A stretch of 64,000 nt of DNA from Erythroxylum novogranatense (GCA_029891385.1 CM057228.1:85672964-85736963), one strand, 5' to 3'; shown: positions 10,169 through 23,097, numbered from the stretch's first letter. Notes: generated from the sequence alone by a model not told the origin. Numbers and translations: made by a program.

Positions 10169-13007
10169 CTAGATTTGCCCACTTACCATTTTTTACCCAT
10201 GCAGCCCCATCACAAATTTCCATCAAGAATATGAGTTTTTGGTAGAATGCAAAATCATGCAAGAAATAGTGATTGAAGTATATAAAGAATGAGTTCTCCT
10301 CATTTTCTTAGTTTAGGAGTCAATATTTTGACTATCTTTAAGCTTCTGATAGCTATGTTTACCAATTAGATAACAACTTTACTATAATGCAAGCTATGAA
10401 CATAATCCTAACTTTGTTTTATAATTGATTTGGGAATTTAAATATGATCAAGATACAACCAACAAGACATGTAAAATGCAATTTTGTTAATCATATGTGT
10501 AATTCTTTTCATTTACTGAACATCCAAGTTACGCCTGGAACTATTGGTGCAATTCATCGACCAAGTTAAGAACATGGAAAAACATGTAAGTCAAAGCATA
10601 GGAATTTATAATCCTTTAACTACTTTCATCCAAACAGATATAACTATTTTTTGAGAGGTTATGCAGCGATTGACAAGTCCTTTAAAACGTGATCTACCAA
10701 CTCCAAAGGTTTCCAAAGGTTTTAAGCATAAGGAGATCAACATCAAAACTCTATGAAAGGCCGCAATACTTAAGGTGCAAGCTTGAGATCATTAAACCTG
10801 CAATCAATTTCAGACCTTGCACATCACTAACAACATCACCAACAATATGGGGACATCTTCTTTAGTATTCTAGACACTTGCTACCATTGATGCCACCAAC
10901 AATAAGTGAGAAACCATAACTCAAAAGAAAATCAACCTCCTTTTTAAACATGAAAGCTAATATATTGCTAATTCATATTGAGTTATCAATATGCAAGTAT
11001 CATTATAGTAGAGCTATATAAATACATATGTAAAATTGGTAAATACCCTTTAGTAAATAGATGATCGAAACTATAGTAGCAATTCCAGATGTTGCATATA
11101 AAAAACTTAATTGCAACCCTTTTGTAGCACTTTTATTACAAATATGTTCTTGCCTAAACCTTTTTGTCTTAATATATAAATGCATACAAATTATAAATGC
11201 TATAATAATATGTTTTCCTTATATTATCAAAATTTAAAATATATATTATAGAAAAATCGAGAAAATATGTTAGTAGAAGAATAATAAGAATGAATCATAA
11301 GCCTATATGAAAGCATACATGCCTTCAATATCTAAATTAAATCTTTCGATGAGAATTTTAAATATGTGATACTCACCAATGAAAATATTTCACTTAAGAG
11401 ATACGATTACTTAATTCATATGAAATTCTTTGTTGAAAACAACTCACTTAATGATGAGATTACTTAAAAAGAGAAGATAAGTGACCAAATAATGTGATTA
11501 TTTAATAAATATAAATTTTAATATAATAATTATATATTTAAATAGAAATTACAGTTCCTTTTATTAAAGAATATATATTTTGAATTTAAGATTAATTAAA
11601 AGTTTATATATAAAGTATAATTATTTCACTAAAATTTGAGAAGTGACAATTTTTGTACAATTAATTCATTTAATAGAAAAATTTTAATATTACGATTATA
11701 ATCTTAAATTAAATATTTAGAGCATATAATATTTATATGACACAAATTAATTTTTTTATATTAAAAATTTAAGGTCAAGAAATTTTTAAAATTAAAATAC
11801 TATTGCATTCAAATTATCATATAATTAACGATAAATTAATGTTTTAAATATAAGTGTAATAAATTAAATAATTAAGATAAATGAAATAAAATAAAAGACC
11901 ATCTTTTAAAACATTTAAAAGTTAATTCTTTAAGCTCTTTTCAAAAGTATTAAAGAAATTATAAATTATAAATTATTTTAAATTTAAATTTAAATTAAAT
12001 TTTTAATTTTATCTCTACTTTTTTTATTTACATATCATTATTATACATTATTACTCTAGCTAATAGTATATAATATTTTTAATGTAATAATGATTTTTAT
12101 TTCTTACTTTTATCATACATTTATAATTAATTGCTACAAAAATCATATTTATGATTGGCCAAGCTTTGGAACAACTGAAAAAAGTTATTCTTTTGTGATC
12201 GGAAAGTTACGAGTTGAAGTCACGTAAAGCGAAGAGTCTCGTTCACTAAAATGTGCCATTACTTGAATATTTTATCAGTGAGGTTTTTAATGTAAAGAAA
12301 AAAAAATTCACAAGAGTAAGAATTGTTTTCTTACACTTTCTTCACTTGGATGATATCTAGACTAGACATTCAAATCCCCAACCAACTCATCGAATCCAAC
12401 ACCCACCAACTAGCAAGTAGCAGCCCCATTTATGCCGTACCTTCTCTCTTCCACTAAATTTAATTCTTCCAATTCACTTGTTTTAAAATTTATGAAAAGA
12501 TTTATCCTATACAAATTAGGAAGCTCTTACAAAAGCTATCATCTTCGACTTGATTAATACGGAGAAATAAAGTAGTAACAGTAATAATAATAATAATAAT
12601 TATCATATGTTATATATTTTTATTAGAATTATAAACTTAATTTTTGAAATTAAATATTTAAAATCTAAATTCTTAAGAAAATATTTATAATATAATACTC
12701 ATATTTGTTATAAAAAATTAAATCATATTTTTATAAGTTATTTTATATATAAACAATATTAGTAAATATAGCTAAATTTATTAATTATTTTTAAATAAAT
12801 AGTTGATATTTCAGTAAATATAACTTATTGTGAGGAAATAGATTCTCCTAACAAGTGCAAATTGATTGTCACACAGTAACCAAAGTTGAGTCGACTCGAT
12901 TCGTTTGGGTAGCTGATAAGTAAAATAAAACACACGTCTTCTTCTTCCCAGTTCTGAACTCAAAATCAACTCCGTCCGACTTGATTGTCTCTCTTTCTCG
13001 GCCCACC
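10169..13007. other. AT-rich intergenic region upstream of LPCAT1
   Basis: I see no gene or RNA. 11480-12140 is extremely AT-rich with runs of AAATTTAAATTTAAATT near 11958-12010. A (TAA)n microsatellite lies at about 12580-12603. The last 150 bases before the ATG at 13008 are the likely 5' untranslated region and core promoter of the acyltransferase gene; no TATA box stands out clearly from the AT background. Confidence 0.6.
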
Positions 13008-16000
13008 ATGGATTTGGATATGGACTCCATGGCCGCCGCGATCGGGGTCTCCGTCCCTGTGCTACGTTTTCTTCTCTGCTTCGTCGCCACAATTCCGGTG
13101 GGCTTTTTTCACCGAGTTGTACCGAGTCGACTTGGCAAGCATATCTATGCAGCTGGTTCAGGGGCTATACTATCGTTTCTCTCCTTTGGGTTCTCTTCGA
13201 ATCTTCATTTCTTGGTGCCCATGTTGTTAAGCTATTCTTCCATGGTTCTGTTTCGCCCGTATTGTGGAGTTCTTACTTTTATATTGGGATTCGTTTATCT
13301 CATTGGCTGGTACGTTGCTGATTTGGTTTACTGGCATTGATCTTTTTTTAACTTCTTAGTGGTGTCCCGTTATAATTGTTGGTTTCGTTCGTGAAATTGA
13401 CTTGGATTCTTGATTGCGTTTGCAAATAGAAGTTTGCTTTATCGATGAAGTCTATGTTCCTTTGCTTTCTCTTGAATCTTTATTTTTCATTAATTACATA
13501 AACTGTTTCATGTTTTCAAATCCTATTGGGAGAAATAGATGCTTGTCTTGTGAGTTTTAAAGCACATCTTTGTTCTAAACATCACAAAACAAGTTCTTTC
13601 ATTTTCCTTTTTTTTTTTTTTTGCATGGAAGTGGGTTTAGACCATTAGATGGAAAAAGGAAGTACATGAGAACGACTTTCAGCTATATCGATTGTGCACT
13701 ATACTATTTTTATGGTTCTTTCCTTAAGCTGTAAAATGAGTATGATTTTCTGATTCTTCTTTTTGGAATACGGTTCTTGAAATGCTCTTTTCTATGATAT
13801 TCCGAGGGATATGTAAAAGTTTGAATTAGAAATAACAAGAAAGAGTATAGTAGTGTCGAAACATGGAGTTTTTATTTCAGAATTCTTGACTATTGTCATG
13901 CATATGTAGCCATGTATATTACATGAGTGGAGATGCATGGAAGGAAGGAGGCATTGATGCTACTGGTAAGCGCAGTTTTTGATTTTCTGACAGACTTGAA
14001 TTCCACTATTGAAAGAACTATGGGAATGGCGTTTTCAAATAAGTTAAAGGAATGGGATACTTTGTATGGGCTAATCTTCGTTTTCATTATTTGTTCTGGT
14101 CAGTACTGAATTCTGGTGTTCTAATGCAGGAGCATTGATGGTGTTAACACTTAAAGTTATATCATGCGCAATTAATTACAATGATGGGTTGTTGAAAGAG
14201 GAAGATTTACGAGAGTCTCAGAAGAAAAACTGTTTGATTAAGCTGCCTTCATTGATTGAGTATTTTGGTTACTGCCTTTGCTGTGGTAGCCACTTTGCTG
14301 GCCCAGTTTATGAAGTGAAGGATTATCTTGATTGGACTGAGAGGACGGGTGTAAGAAATTTTGCCGCTATTTTACTTCTAGATGCTTGCTCTTTATGTGA
14401 ACGTTATTCTCAGTTTTCTTAACCTAGCTTTGCAGATTTGGGCCTACACAGAGAAAGATCTCTCACCGTCTCCTTTTGGAGCAACCATTAGAGCTATTCT
14501 TCAAGCTGCACTTTGCATGGCCTTGTATCTGTACCTGGCACCCAATTATCCCTTATCCCGTTTCTCTGATCCAATTTACCAAGAATGGGGCTTTTGGAGG
14601 AAGCTGAGTTACCAATATATGTCTGGTTTCACAGCTAGATGGAAATATTATTTCATCTGGTCAATATCAGAGGCCTCTATCATTATCTCTGGCCTTGGTT
14701 TCAGTGGGTGGACAGACACTTCTCCCCCAAAGCCACGATGGGATCGTGCTAAGAATGTTGACATCATTGGTGTTGAGTTGGCAAAGAGCTCAGTCGAGTT
14801 GCCATTGGTGTGGAACATTCAAGTCAGCACTTGGCTTCGACATTGTGAGTTGATCAGTTTAAATTTTTACTACTTTTTTTTCTCAGTTAAAGTTAAAGTT
14901 GTTAAAATAGGTTCTAATATCTTGGACCACATGAAACCATTGATGCTCCATTTCTTTAATTTGAAAAAATTAATTCCGTCCTCTTATTGAATAGGATGTG
15001 AATCTGATACACCATTGGGCATTAATCATGATTCATGGTGTGATTCTATTTTGAATATTTTTCAATCTTTTCATTGGATTATTTTTTTAATAATCTTTCC
15101 CTAGGACTTTGAAGATAATTTTATATTTTGCTGGTGGATCCCTTTAAGAATAGGTAATTAGTGTTAGTTAGTGAAATCATGGTGATAAATGAACATGATT
15201 GACCCATAGCAAGTTTCTCATATTTGGACTTATGGCATGTGTCACATAACTTTTTTTGATCCTAAACAATAGTTTGTTTTCTTTTCTTTTTATTTGCCTT
15301 ATTTGCATATACCCGAAGCAAGAGTTACTAACCTTAACTATATTTGATTCCTGCAGATGTCTATGATAGACTTGTTAAGAAGGGGAAGAAACCTGGTTTC
15401 CTTCAGTTGTTGGCCACACAGACTACAAGTGCAGTTTGGCATGTGAGTTTAATGCAAGTTTTATGTTGTCTGCTTGCTTCTATTTTCTTTTCCCCTATCT
15501 TGATCTGTTTGATTATGTGTGGGCTGTATCTTTTTCTTGTGAGTTAAATCAAGTCCGTTTTGAAAGTGCTTGAGATGTGCACTGATTGACTTTCTTAATT
15601 AGCTTGTTTTCTGACTAGATAAGGTTATTTATCTTCTAGGTTATGTGATATGAGTTGGGTGACAGTAATATGCATTGTATCCGTTCTTCTCACACTTTTT
15701 CCATTTGGCTGTGTTCATCTACCTGTTGTTTCTGATTCACCAAACAGCTAAATTTTTGTTGTGGTATTTTTTTTTTATTTTTTGAATAAAATTACAGGGT
15801 TTGTATCCTGGATACATCATATTCTTTGTCCAGTCAGCACTTATGATTGCAGGTTCAAGAGGTATCGACCCAGATACCTTTTTCTTGTTCTGTTTGATTA
15901 AAGTCCACATAAAATTATGAAAACCTCTTGACTTTCTCCTATCTTGAGCAGTCATATACCGATGGCAACAAGCTATACCTCCAACTAAGGATGTGATTAA

Positions 16001-16318
16001 GAAAATAATGGTGTTGATGAATTTTGCATACACACTTTTGGTCCTAAACTACTCTTCCGTTGGTTTCATGGTTAGCTCTCTCTTCTTCCTTTGCCTGGAA
16101 ATTCCATATTTTGAGATGTTGAAAATTGCTGTTTTGCTGCGTTCTACAGTTTCTTATGCTTCTCTTTCTCTATGATTCAGTTGTTAAGCTTGCATGAAAC
16201 CCTTGCTGCATATGGTAGCGTTTATTATGTTGGAACCATTCTACCTGTGATTCTAGTCCTTCTTGGGAAGATTATTAATCCGGCGAAACCTGTCAGAAAA
16301 GCTAGGAAGGAACAGTGA
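13008..16318 (+). CDS. LPCAT1: MBOAT lysophospholipid acyltransferase (LPCAT1/LPLAT1 type), 8 exons
   Basis: Membrane-bound O-acyltransferase that re-acylates lysophospholipids with acyl-CoA in the endoplasmic reticulum (Lands cycle, acyl editing). Exons: 13008-13309, 13910-13965, 14130-14350, 14436-14844, 15357-15442, 15798-15861, 15952-16070, 16181-16318. They join in frame to 1395 nt, 464 residues, the usual length of the plant family, and every intron is GT-AG. The start is the ATG in gcccaccATGG with a good plant context; the N terminus MDLDMDSMAAAIGVSVPVL matches the family. Several hydrophobic segments are visible. The MBOAT catalytic histidine is His358 (SAVWH, last codon of exon 5, then GLYPG) and the conserved Asn is Asn320 in WNIQVSTWLRH. 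The C terminus is short and basic (KPVRKARKEQ). No break or premature stop is present, so it looks functional. The family assignment is firm; paralogue number 1 or 2 is less certain. Confidence 0.95.
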
Positions 16319-16910
16319 TGTAGGAGATGCAATTTGCTTCATTTTTTTTGAGGACTTCAAATGAACTGCAAATAACTGGTAGCTTCTGCAGCAGTTAATT
16401 CGTAATCTTTTCTATTCTTTTTTCCTTTTCCTGCAAACCGCTACTCCTGTCTAAACTTTTTAACAGTTGAGCATGTGACATCCTTTAATTTACCAATTTC
16501 CAAGGACTTGTTGGCCAATCCCATACATCAGGTTCAATTCAAGGAGTCGTAATCCAACTTTATATTTCTGCGTGTATGTATAGCGGGAATTAAAGCCCTT
16601 GTTTATATATTGCTACTGTTTATATGTTTACTTTTTTTGTTTTTTTTTCTATTCGGGATTAATCTGTGTAGGGACTTTTGAGATGGCAACTCAGTTCTAG
16701 TTGTCAATATCCCTTTGTTTAAAGACTTACTATATTCTAGCAAGAAAACTAATTTTTCATTCCATTCTAGGAAATCCTTGCTTGCATAAATACCTACTAA
16801 TTATGTTATGGTGTCACATTACACCGACACTAGTTACCAATGCACTAGCTATTCTTCTCTCTGCAACGCTGAAACCCAAAAGCCGTCCTATGCAAAAACG
16901 AGAGACGAAG
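16319..16910 (+). other. LPCAT1 3' untranslated region and spacer
   Basis: No coding signal. Probable 3' UTR of the acyltransferase gene to about 16650, with T-rich stretches. I cannot place the polyadenylation site. Confidence 0.5.
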
Positions 16911-17000
16911 ATGCAAAGGCGCATCACTTTCTCCAAAAGGCGAGAGGGTCTTTTCAAGAAGTGTGCAGAGTCGAAGCTCTGGAAATATTCCTCAAATAAC
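16880..17000 (+). pseudogene. MADS-box domain fragment
   Basis: An open stretch of 16701-17114 contains QRRITFSKRREGLFKKCAE (about 16914-16970), which matches the core of a MADS DNA-binding domain (consensus RQVTFSKRRxGLxKKAxEL). The upstream arm and everything after the core (KLWKYSSNN instead of the usual LSxLCD) do not match, and the frame has no proper start context. I read it as a captured or degenerate fragment, not a working transcription factor. A chance match is unlikely given 12 or more consecutive family positions, but an unrecognised small gene is possible. Confidence 0.5.
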
Positions 17001-17799
17001 CCAGAATTTTTACATAGAAAAGTGAAGACTTGTACAAAGTACAACCTCGTATTTAACAAGAGCCAGACAATAACATTCAAAGAGAACACAACCCTCGAGC
17101 TTGGTTTGGTATGAATTTTGCTAAACACTAATAAATACTACCTGTAAACAACTAAAACAAACAGATGACAACTGGCTTTGCGGATATTTATATGTTAGCA
17201 GTTGAAGATCTGATATTCCCACATTTCCTACTTCTTGATTGCATGCACTTTTGAGAAACATAATTTATTTATTTTAGTTACGAGCGATCAAAGAACACTA
17301 TACACAGAAACATATCCTTTTTTTTTTTCTTATGATTTACTCTGAATTAGACAAGTAGTACAAATAACTTGGTTCACAAAAACAATTCTCTACATAACAT
17401 TCTCTATATGTTCGTGATGTCCAACCAATACATTCATCTTGTGTGTACAGTATTCCTACCTTCAAATCCAGGAAGAATGTAAGACCACTCCTCCACGTAA
17501 ATTTGTTTTGTTTTTTTTGTTTTTGTCTTTCTTCCCTTTATTCTTCCCCATACATAGAATCTTCTCTTCACGCTCTTCTCTCGCTAGCCATTTCTTTTCT
17601 TTCTCTTTCCTTCCCTCTCTGTTCTCAATGCCTATACACCCTATACACTAGAACTACTTGAAATTGTATTTGTATTGGTTTGTCTCATGTCCAATCATTC
17701 TCTTTGGTAAATGTCAATATTAATCGCACAGAATTCTGTGATGCCAGTGGACATTTTCAATGAAAACAATTCTTGGGAGATCTATGGTGCTTTTTCCCA
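17001..17799 (+). other. Spacer and likely promoter/5' UTR of the BAG gene
   Basis: No protein domain found. 17500-17640 is strongly pyrimidine-rich (runs of ttct, ctttc), typical of plant 5' untranslated leaders, and may be a leader exon of the downstream BAG gene. Open frames here are low-complexity. Confidence 0.45.
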
Positions 17800-18945
17800 A
17801 TGACTTCAAAAGTTAAAGGGATGTTCGAGCTAGCAACTAGGAGCTCTTTTAATGGAGGAAGAACTAAGAATATTGACGACTTGGAGGTTAGACCAGGAGG
17901 GATGTTAGTGCAAAGACGGAGCTCCGAGGCTGATCAGATTAGTCCTGTTTCGATTCCCACCATTAAAGTTAGAGTCAAATATGATTCTTCATATCACGAC
18001 ATCCATATCAGTTCCCAAGCAAGCTTTGGTTATTGGCCTCTTCCTTGTTTAATGTGATCCAGGATTTGTATATGCAGCTTAAATGTTAGTTTTTTTGTAT
18101 TTCAGGGGAACTGAAGAAAATGATAGCTACACATACAGGAGTGCACCATTTGGATCAGAAGCTGATATATAAGAAAATGGAAAGAGATTCAAAACAGTTC
18201 TTGGATGTCGCAGGCGTGAAAGATGGGTCCAAACTAGTGTTAATTGAGGATATTACAAACCGTGAAAGACGGCGTCTTGATATGCTTAAATCTGCTAAGA
18301 TTGATAGGGCTGTGAAGTCCTTGCAAGAAATCATCTTGGAAGTTGACAAACTACACAGAGAGGTAAAATAGTGAATTGAAAACAAGACGATTTCATGATT
18401 CTCTCCTGTTGGAACTGGGCTTAATTCCTTTTGCAGGTGAAAAACTTGGAGTATGCATCTTCAGGAGGCAAGGAAGTTTCTTGGAAAGATGTTGAAACTT
18501 TGACAGAAATTTTGATGACAAAGTTAGTGATGTTGGACGGACTTGTTACACACGGAGAGTTGAAGTTGCAAAAGAGAGAGCAGGTATATTTTGGAAGTTA
18601 GTATTGGTCAATTACGATGGTTGTAATTTGTAAAGCATTTGTTGCTGTTATTGAATTACTTCTTTTTTTATGCTTCTTTTTTCTCCCATTTCCATCTTGC
18701 AGGAATGTAGAATTAAAATGGCTATCGAGACTCTCGATACGTTGAAATTGAAGAATTCCTACGGCAATGGCAAGGGAGGGGAGGTCTCATTGCATAAGAA
18801 TGACGACTTAACTGAGAAACCAATGCAAAAGCAGCCCTTTCAACCCAAAAACAGGAATGTTACAGTAGAAATGCCAGTACAGGCAGGGGCATCAAGGCAC
18901 TCTGAGTCGGTTGTGATCACTACAAAATGGGAAACTTTTGATTAG
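17800..18945 (+). CDS. BAG-family molecular chaperone regulator (ubiquitin-like + BAG domain), 4 exons
   Basis: Co-chaperone that binds the ATPase domain of Hsp70/Hsc70 and promotes nucleotide release; the plant BAG1-4 group carries an N-terminal ubiquitin-like domain. Exons: 17800-18028, 18106-18362, 18437-18583, 18703-18945; all introns are GT-AG and short (74-119 bp). The joined frame is 876 nt, 291 residues. Family marks: VRPGGMLVQRR near residues 28-38, ubiquitin-like domain about 52-125 (IKVRVKYDSSYHDIHISS, then QKLIYKKMERDSKQFLDVAGVKD), BAG domain about 135-228 (AKIDRAVKSLQEI, LTEILMTKLVMLDGLV, ETLDTLKLKNS), and a polar tail 229-291. The start is chosen as the first ATG in frame; an upstream non-ATG extension exists but lacks support. 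No defects seen. Which of BAG1-4 it is cannot be decided here. Confidence 0.93.
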
Positions 18946-20016
18946 ATTGGGACCCTTAATGTGCAGTGTCAGTGCCAAAATGGTGTGGTGTGTTCAAAAT
19001 AAGCAACTTATAATTTATCTACAATTATACGAGCATGTCATTTGTTTTGATGGAGCAATTTCTGTCGTGTGCAGTGCCACAAACCAGGATTTGAACCATA
19101 GCAACCGTTCACTACCTTAAATCTTTTACTTCTCTTTCGACAGAATTAAGCCTGAAGCTTATATGTAGTTGTTGTAAATTAGGGGTATTCTGGAATTGTA
19201 TTCAAGAGTTTGTGGCAGGTAGCACTGACCCTGCCTCGACGTGGTTTGGGACCACAGGCCAACCAAATTTTAGATTTATTAGCACATATTGAGTTGGTAA
19301 CTAATGGTGGAACAAATAATACATTCTGGCTTTGGGACGGGACCTTCACGCCTATCAAATCACCTCTTTTCAATCATTTATTGTCTGTATGATATCATAT
19401 GCAGTGATCAGTAGTGGGTTTTTGAACCAAGTGAAAATAAGAAGAATAAAAAGAGCTTGAGAATAACACAGAAGAAAGGTAGGTTTGACTTTGGAGGGAG
19501 GAAAGGAAATAGCACATAATTGACAGAGTGGATAAGCATTTGATCACATAAAACCTAATTTAATTCCCATCGAACAGCAGCACACGCCACTCCTTAACTT
19601 TATAGCGTAAGGAGATGAAACTGGTGGAGATCTTATCCATTTCACCAAGACAGGATGCCTGAGAGATTATACGCCTCTTATGGAGTTAGTTGCCAAAAAT
19701 AATGATAATGCTATGCAATAATGTTCAGTGTTAATCATGCAACCGACAATAATCTACTTCTGATGCCATATGTCTTTTTGTTATTTTGTGACGAGAAACA
19801 TAATATCATTGTTGGATAGTTAAGCAAGGAGGAAATTGTGACTAATTGAAAGTAGCAAAATTTTGCAACAAAATTATTATGGGTAAGGTCTCACTTTATT
19901 GACATGTGTTTAATTAATATAATTGAATATGAGCTTTAGGGGATTAAAAGGAATGAAGATTGCGTGAATTATAGCAGCTGTTGAATTGGAGCTATTTACA
20001 AGAGACACGTTTATTT
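18946..20016. other. BAG 3' region and intergenic sequence
   Basis: No gene recognised. The first 250 bases or so are probably 3' UTR. 19200-19400 gives short open frames on both strands with no domain. The stretch ends at TATTT (20012-20016), the target site of the copia B insertion. Confidence 0.55.
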
Positions 20017-20407
20017 TGTAAGTTTTTTTTTTACGATTTATCTAACTATTCTACTTATTATGTATGGTCCATTTAAATACTTTAACTCTACCTACTATAT
20101 GGTATCGCCCATCTACCCAAGTCTTTGTGATGGCCAGAGACTGAGTAGGTTTAGTGGGCTTAAATCAAGTTGATTTGGTCACCCGAGCATCTGTTGACAC
20201 CGTTGATTGTGCTAAGGAAGAGGATAGAAGCTCCAAACTTCACAGACATATTCAACTCTTCAGTGGAGAGGCAATGGCTGGAGATATTTTATAATTTCGG
20301 TTAAATTTTCGTTGCTTGCTTCACATATATATATGGTCTTTATTTGCATGTATTTTGTATATAAATGTTTGTATGAAATGCATGCTACTGCTAGGTTTCA
20401 TTTTACA
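20017..20407 (+). repeat. copia B 5' LTR
   Basis: 391 bp, TGTAAG to TTTTACA. Shares with 29660-30055 the phrases ctttgtgatggccagagactgagtagg (in parts) and gcttgcttcacatatatata. Differences between the pair are scattered substitutions plus small indels, so it is not a recent insertion. Confidence 0.92.
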
Positions 20408-20409
20408 TT

Positions 20410-20421
20410 TGGTATTAGAGA
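20410..20421 (+). other. copia B primer binding site, mutated
   Basis: Reads TGGTATTAGAGA where the initiator tRNA-Met complement is TGGTATCAGAGC. One C to T and one C to A change, so priming would be weakened. Confidence 0.75.
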
Positions 20422-21660
20422 TTCAGTCCACATCTGTCTTGCCTTAGAAACCATTGAAATATTTTTCTCTGTTTTCCTCTGTTTTGGATGAGTTTCTGTC
20501 GTATATATATATGTTTGAGGTTGTTGAGTTTTTCGACATTTTGGACCTTTTTGAGACGTTAAACTTGTGTTGTCGTCATCCATGGAGCACGCGACGTTAC
20601 CTGGACCGTGAAGGAGGAGGAGGGACGACGACCATACGTAAAGCTTCGAACGTTGTCAATCGGGAAGTGTTACATGGTCAGGTTTCCAACGTTTCGTGCG
20701 GTTCGTGACGTCCACGTCGTCCCAACGCAGGCCTCCATGCGAGCTCTGGCGTCCTTTGTTGGTCTGGAGTGTCGAAGCTCCGACTAGTTCTAGCCGGGTC
20801 ACGCCCGACCTGGCTGGAGATTGAAAACGATGCAATTTTTCGTTTTCTCTTTTCTTTTTTTTTTAAAATAAAATTATTAATATTAATTTTGTTTTAATAT
20901 TAGTAATAAATTGGGTTAATTCAGACCTAACCTATTATGTTATGATTTTAACTATAAAATCATTTTTAGGTCTTAGTATTTTATGAAAAATATTAAGTTT
21001 TAATTATGTATATCTTATTATTAACATTTAAGTTTATGACATGCATATGATAATTTTTAATTTTTCACAAATTACATTTGATTAATTGAAAATTTTGTGT
21101 ATAAATTCATGATTATTATACGTGCAAAAATTAGATTAAATATTTTTGTATTATTATTTGATTTATTTATGTTATTTTGACTTGATGCACATATTTAGGC
21201 TTTAATTTAAAGCTTAAAATAATGTTAGTGATCATATAATTTTAATTAATTGGGAGTAACCACAACATCTCAAATTAATTATAATTATATATTTAGCTTT
21301 AGGATCACATTAACACATAAATTACAATTAATCGTATGTGATATAATAAAATCTACCCATAAGAATTTTATTATATTTGTTTGATTAATGATAAAATATC
21401 GGATTATATTTCTTAATTTACCTACAGGAAATAAGAAAAGGAACATAATTCTATAGTTTTATCATAACGTTTCAAATGAATCTAATTGAGTAATTTTTTA
21501 GCCCATAGGCAAGTCTTATGTCACTAGAGTCATCTATTAAATGCATGATTTACATTGGTAAATCATGAATTATTATTGGTCTTGAAATATATATAACGAG
21601 TATATATTTTATTTCTCAATTTGTAGTTACTCAACCATTTAATATTTAGTGTGATATTTC
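20422..21660 (+). other. copia B leader, no gene seen
   Basis: Between primer binding site and gag. 20560-20830 is unusually GC-rich (acgacgacc, ccacgtcgtccc) for this element and the rest (20860-21640) is strongly AT-rich. Nothing recognisable is encoded. The GC-rich piece could be captured sequence; I cannot identify it. Confidence 0.5.
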
Positions 21661-21664
21661 CGAA

Positions 21665-22584
21665 TTGAAAAGTGACAACTATAAGGTTTGGAAGGAGAGA
21701 ATTCTGTTTCATTTAAGCTGGATAGATATAGACTATGCCATTAGGAAGAACGAACCACCGAGTACGATTGAGACCAGCATTCCAAAAGCTATTGATCTTT
21801 ATGAAAGGTGGGAGAGATCTAATCGGCTCTCCGTGACGTTTTTAAAGATGAAAATATTTGTTGGCATTTGTAGTTCTGTTGACCAGCATAGTAATGTGAA
21901 AGATCTATTAAAGGCCATTGATGAGCAATTCGCTACATCCGATAAGGCCCTTGCCAACATTTTAATTATGCAGTTGTCATCCTTAAGGCTCACTAGAATA
22001 AAGGGCGTACGTGATCATATCATGCGTATGAGGGACATAGCAGCTCAGTTGAAAGCATTGGAATGTACAATATCAAAATCTTTCTTGGTGCATTACATTC
22101 TGTGCACTCTGTCTCAACAATATAGTCCTTTCAAGATCTTCTATAACACACATAAGGATAAGTGGTTGATCAACAAACTATTGACCATATGTGTGCAAAA
22201 GGAGGAGAGGTTGTTTATAGAAGACGATGAAAGGGTCAATTTGACTATTTTTGGAAAGAAGAGGCAGGACGATGCCAAGGGTAAGGGAAAAGGCAAAGTT
22301 TCTCCTCAAGCAGATATAAAGAAGCCATCAAAGTGTTTCTTTTGCAAGAAGAGAAGACACATGAAGAAAGACTACACTAAATTTAAGGACTGGTTCGAGA
22401 AGAAAGGTACTCAAATTTCATTCATTTGTTATGAGTCTAATATGGTTAATGTTAATCATAACACATGGTGGATTGATTCTAGTTCTGCAATCCATGTTTC
22501 GAATACTTTACAGGGTATGCAAAACCTAAAGAAGTCGGTGGGAAGTGAACAAGTCATCTATTCAGGAAGCAAGACGAGTTCACA
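21665..22584 (+). pseudogene. copia B gag with zinc knuckle, start of protease
   Basis: An open frame of about 306 codons up to the nested insertion. It reads a copia gag: SDNYKVWKERILFHL at the N terminus, DEQFATSDKALANILIMQL, IRGxRDHIMRMRDIAAQLK-like core, a lysine-rich linker, then zinc knuckle CFFCKKRRHMKKDYTK in which the last cysteine is replaced by Tyr, and the start of the protease WWIDSSSAIHVSNT (expected D-S-G; here D-S-S). It lacks a convincing ATG. The frame resumes exactly at 26270 once the solo LTR and one TSD copy are ignored. Confidence 0.85.
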
Positions 22585-23048
22585 TGTTGGGCCCCGATTC
22601 GCTTTAAGCAGGTTTTATTTATTCTGAGGTTTAGATTAATTAATTCCTTTTAGTTAGAATAATTTAGAATTTTAGTGTTTCGTTAATGATTATAAATTGG
22701 AGGAATTTAGTTAAAATTAGAATTTTAATAAGTTGTTAGAATTAAAAAGAATAAGATGGAGTTAGGGTAAATTAGGAAGTTTGTTTAGGTTTTAAGGCTT
22801 AAGGTTTATAAATATGGGCTTTTAGCCCTTTTAATTGTCATTTAAATAAAGAAGAAAGGGATTAGTTGGTGAATTGTCGTGAATTAAAAGGAAGGCCATG
22901 AAAATTTTAAACTTTAAGAAGGGAAAGATGGAAACTACGTAGTTTTGGATGGGTTTTAAGTTATGGAGTAAGTTTTTCCCTAAGTTATTTAGAAGAGCCA
23001 CGAAAATCACAAAGAGAAAGGAGAAAAGAGGTGACTTTCGGCCATGAG

Positions 23049-23049
<1 letters not shown>

Positions 23050-23080
<31 letters not shown>

Positions 23081-23097
23081 AAGAAGAAGAAGAAGAG
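23050..23097 (+). repeat. (AAG)n microsatellite
   Basis: About 15 consecutive AAG units inside the solo LTR, followed by agagaaagagc. Likely length-polymorphic. Confidence 0.95.

Noticed and set aside
12811..13092. Minus-strand open frames overlapping LPCAT1 exon 1
   Set aside because: Antisense shadow of a well-supported exon with no recognisable domain.
13927..14109. Open frame across the second exon and intron of LPCAT1
   Set aside because: Only 13910-13965 is exonic; the rest is intron read-through after a good GT donor.
17439..17661. Phe/Ser-rich small proteins upstream of BAG
   Set aside because: Encoded by a pyrimidine-rich leader; low-complexity in several frames.
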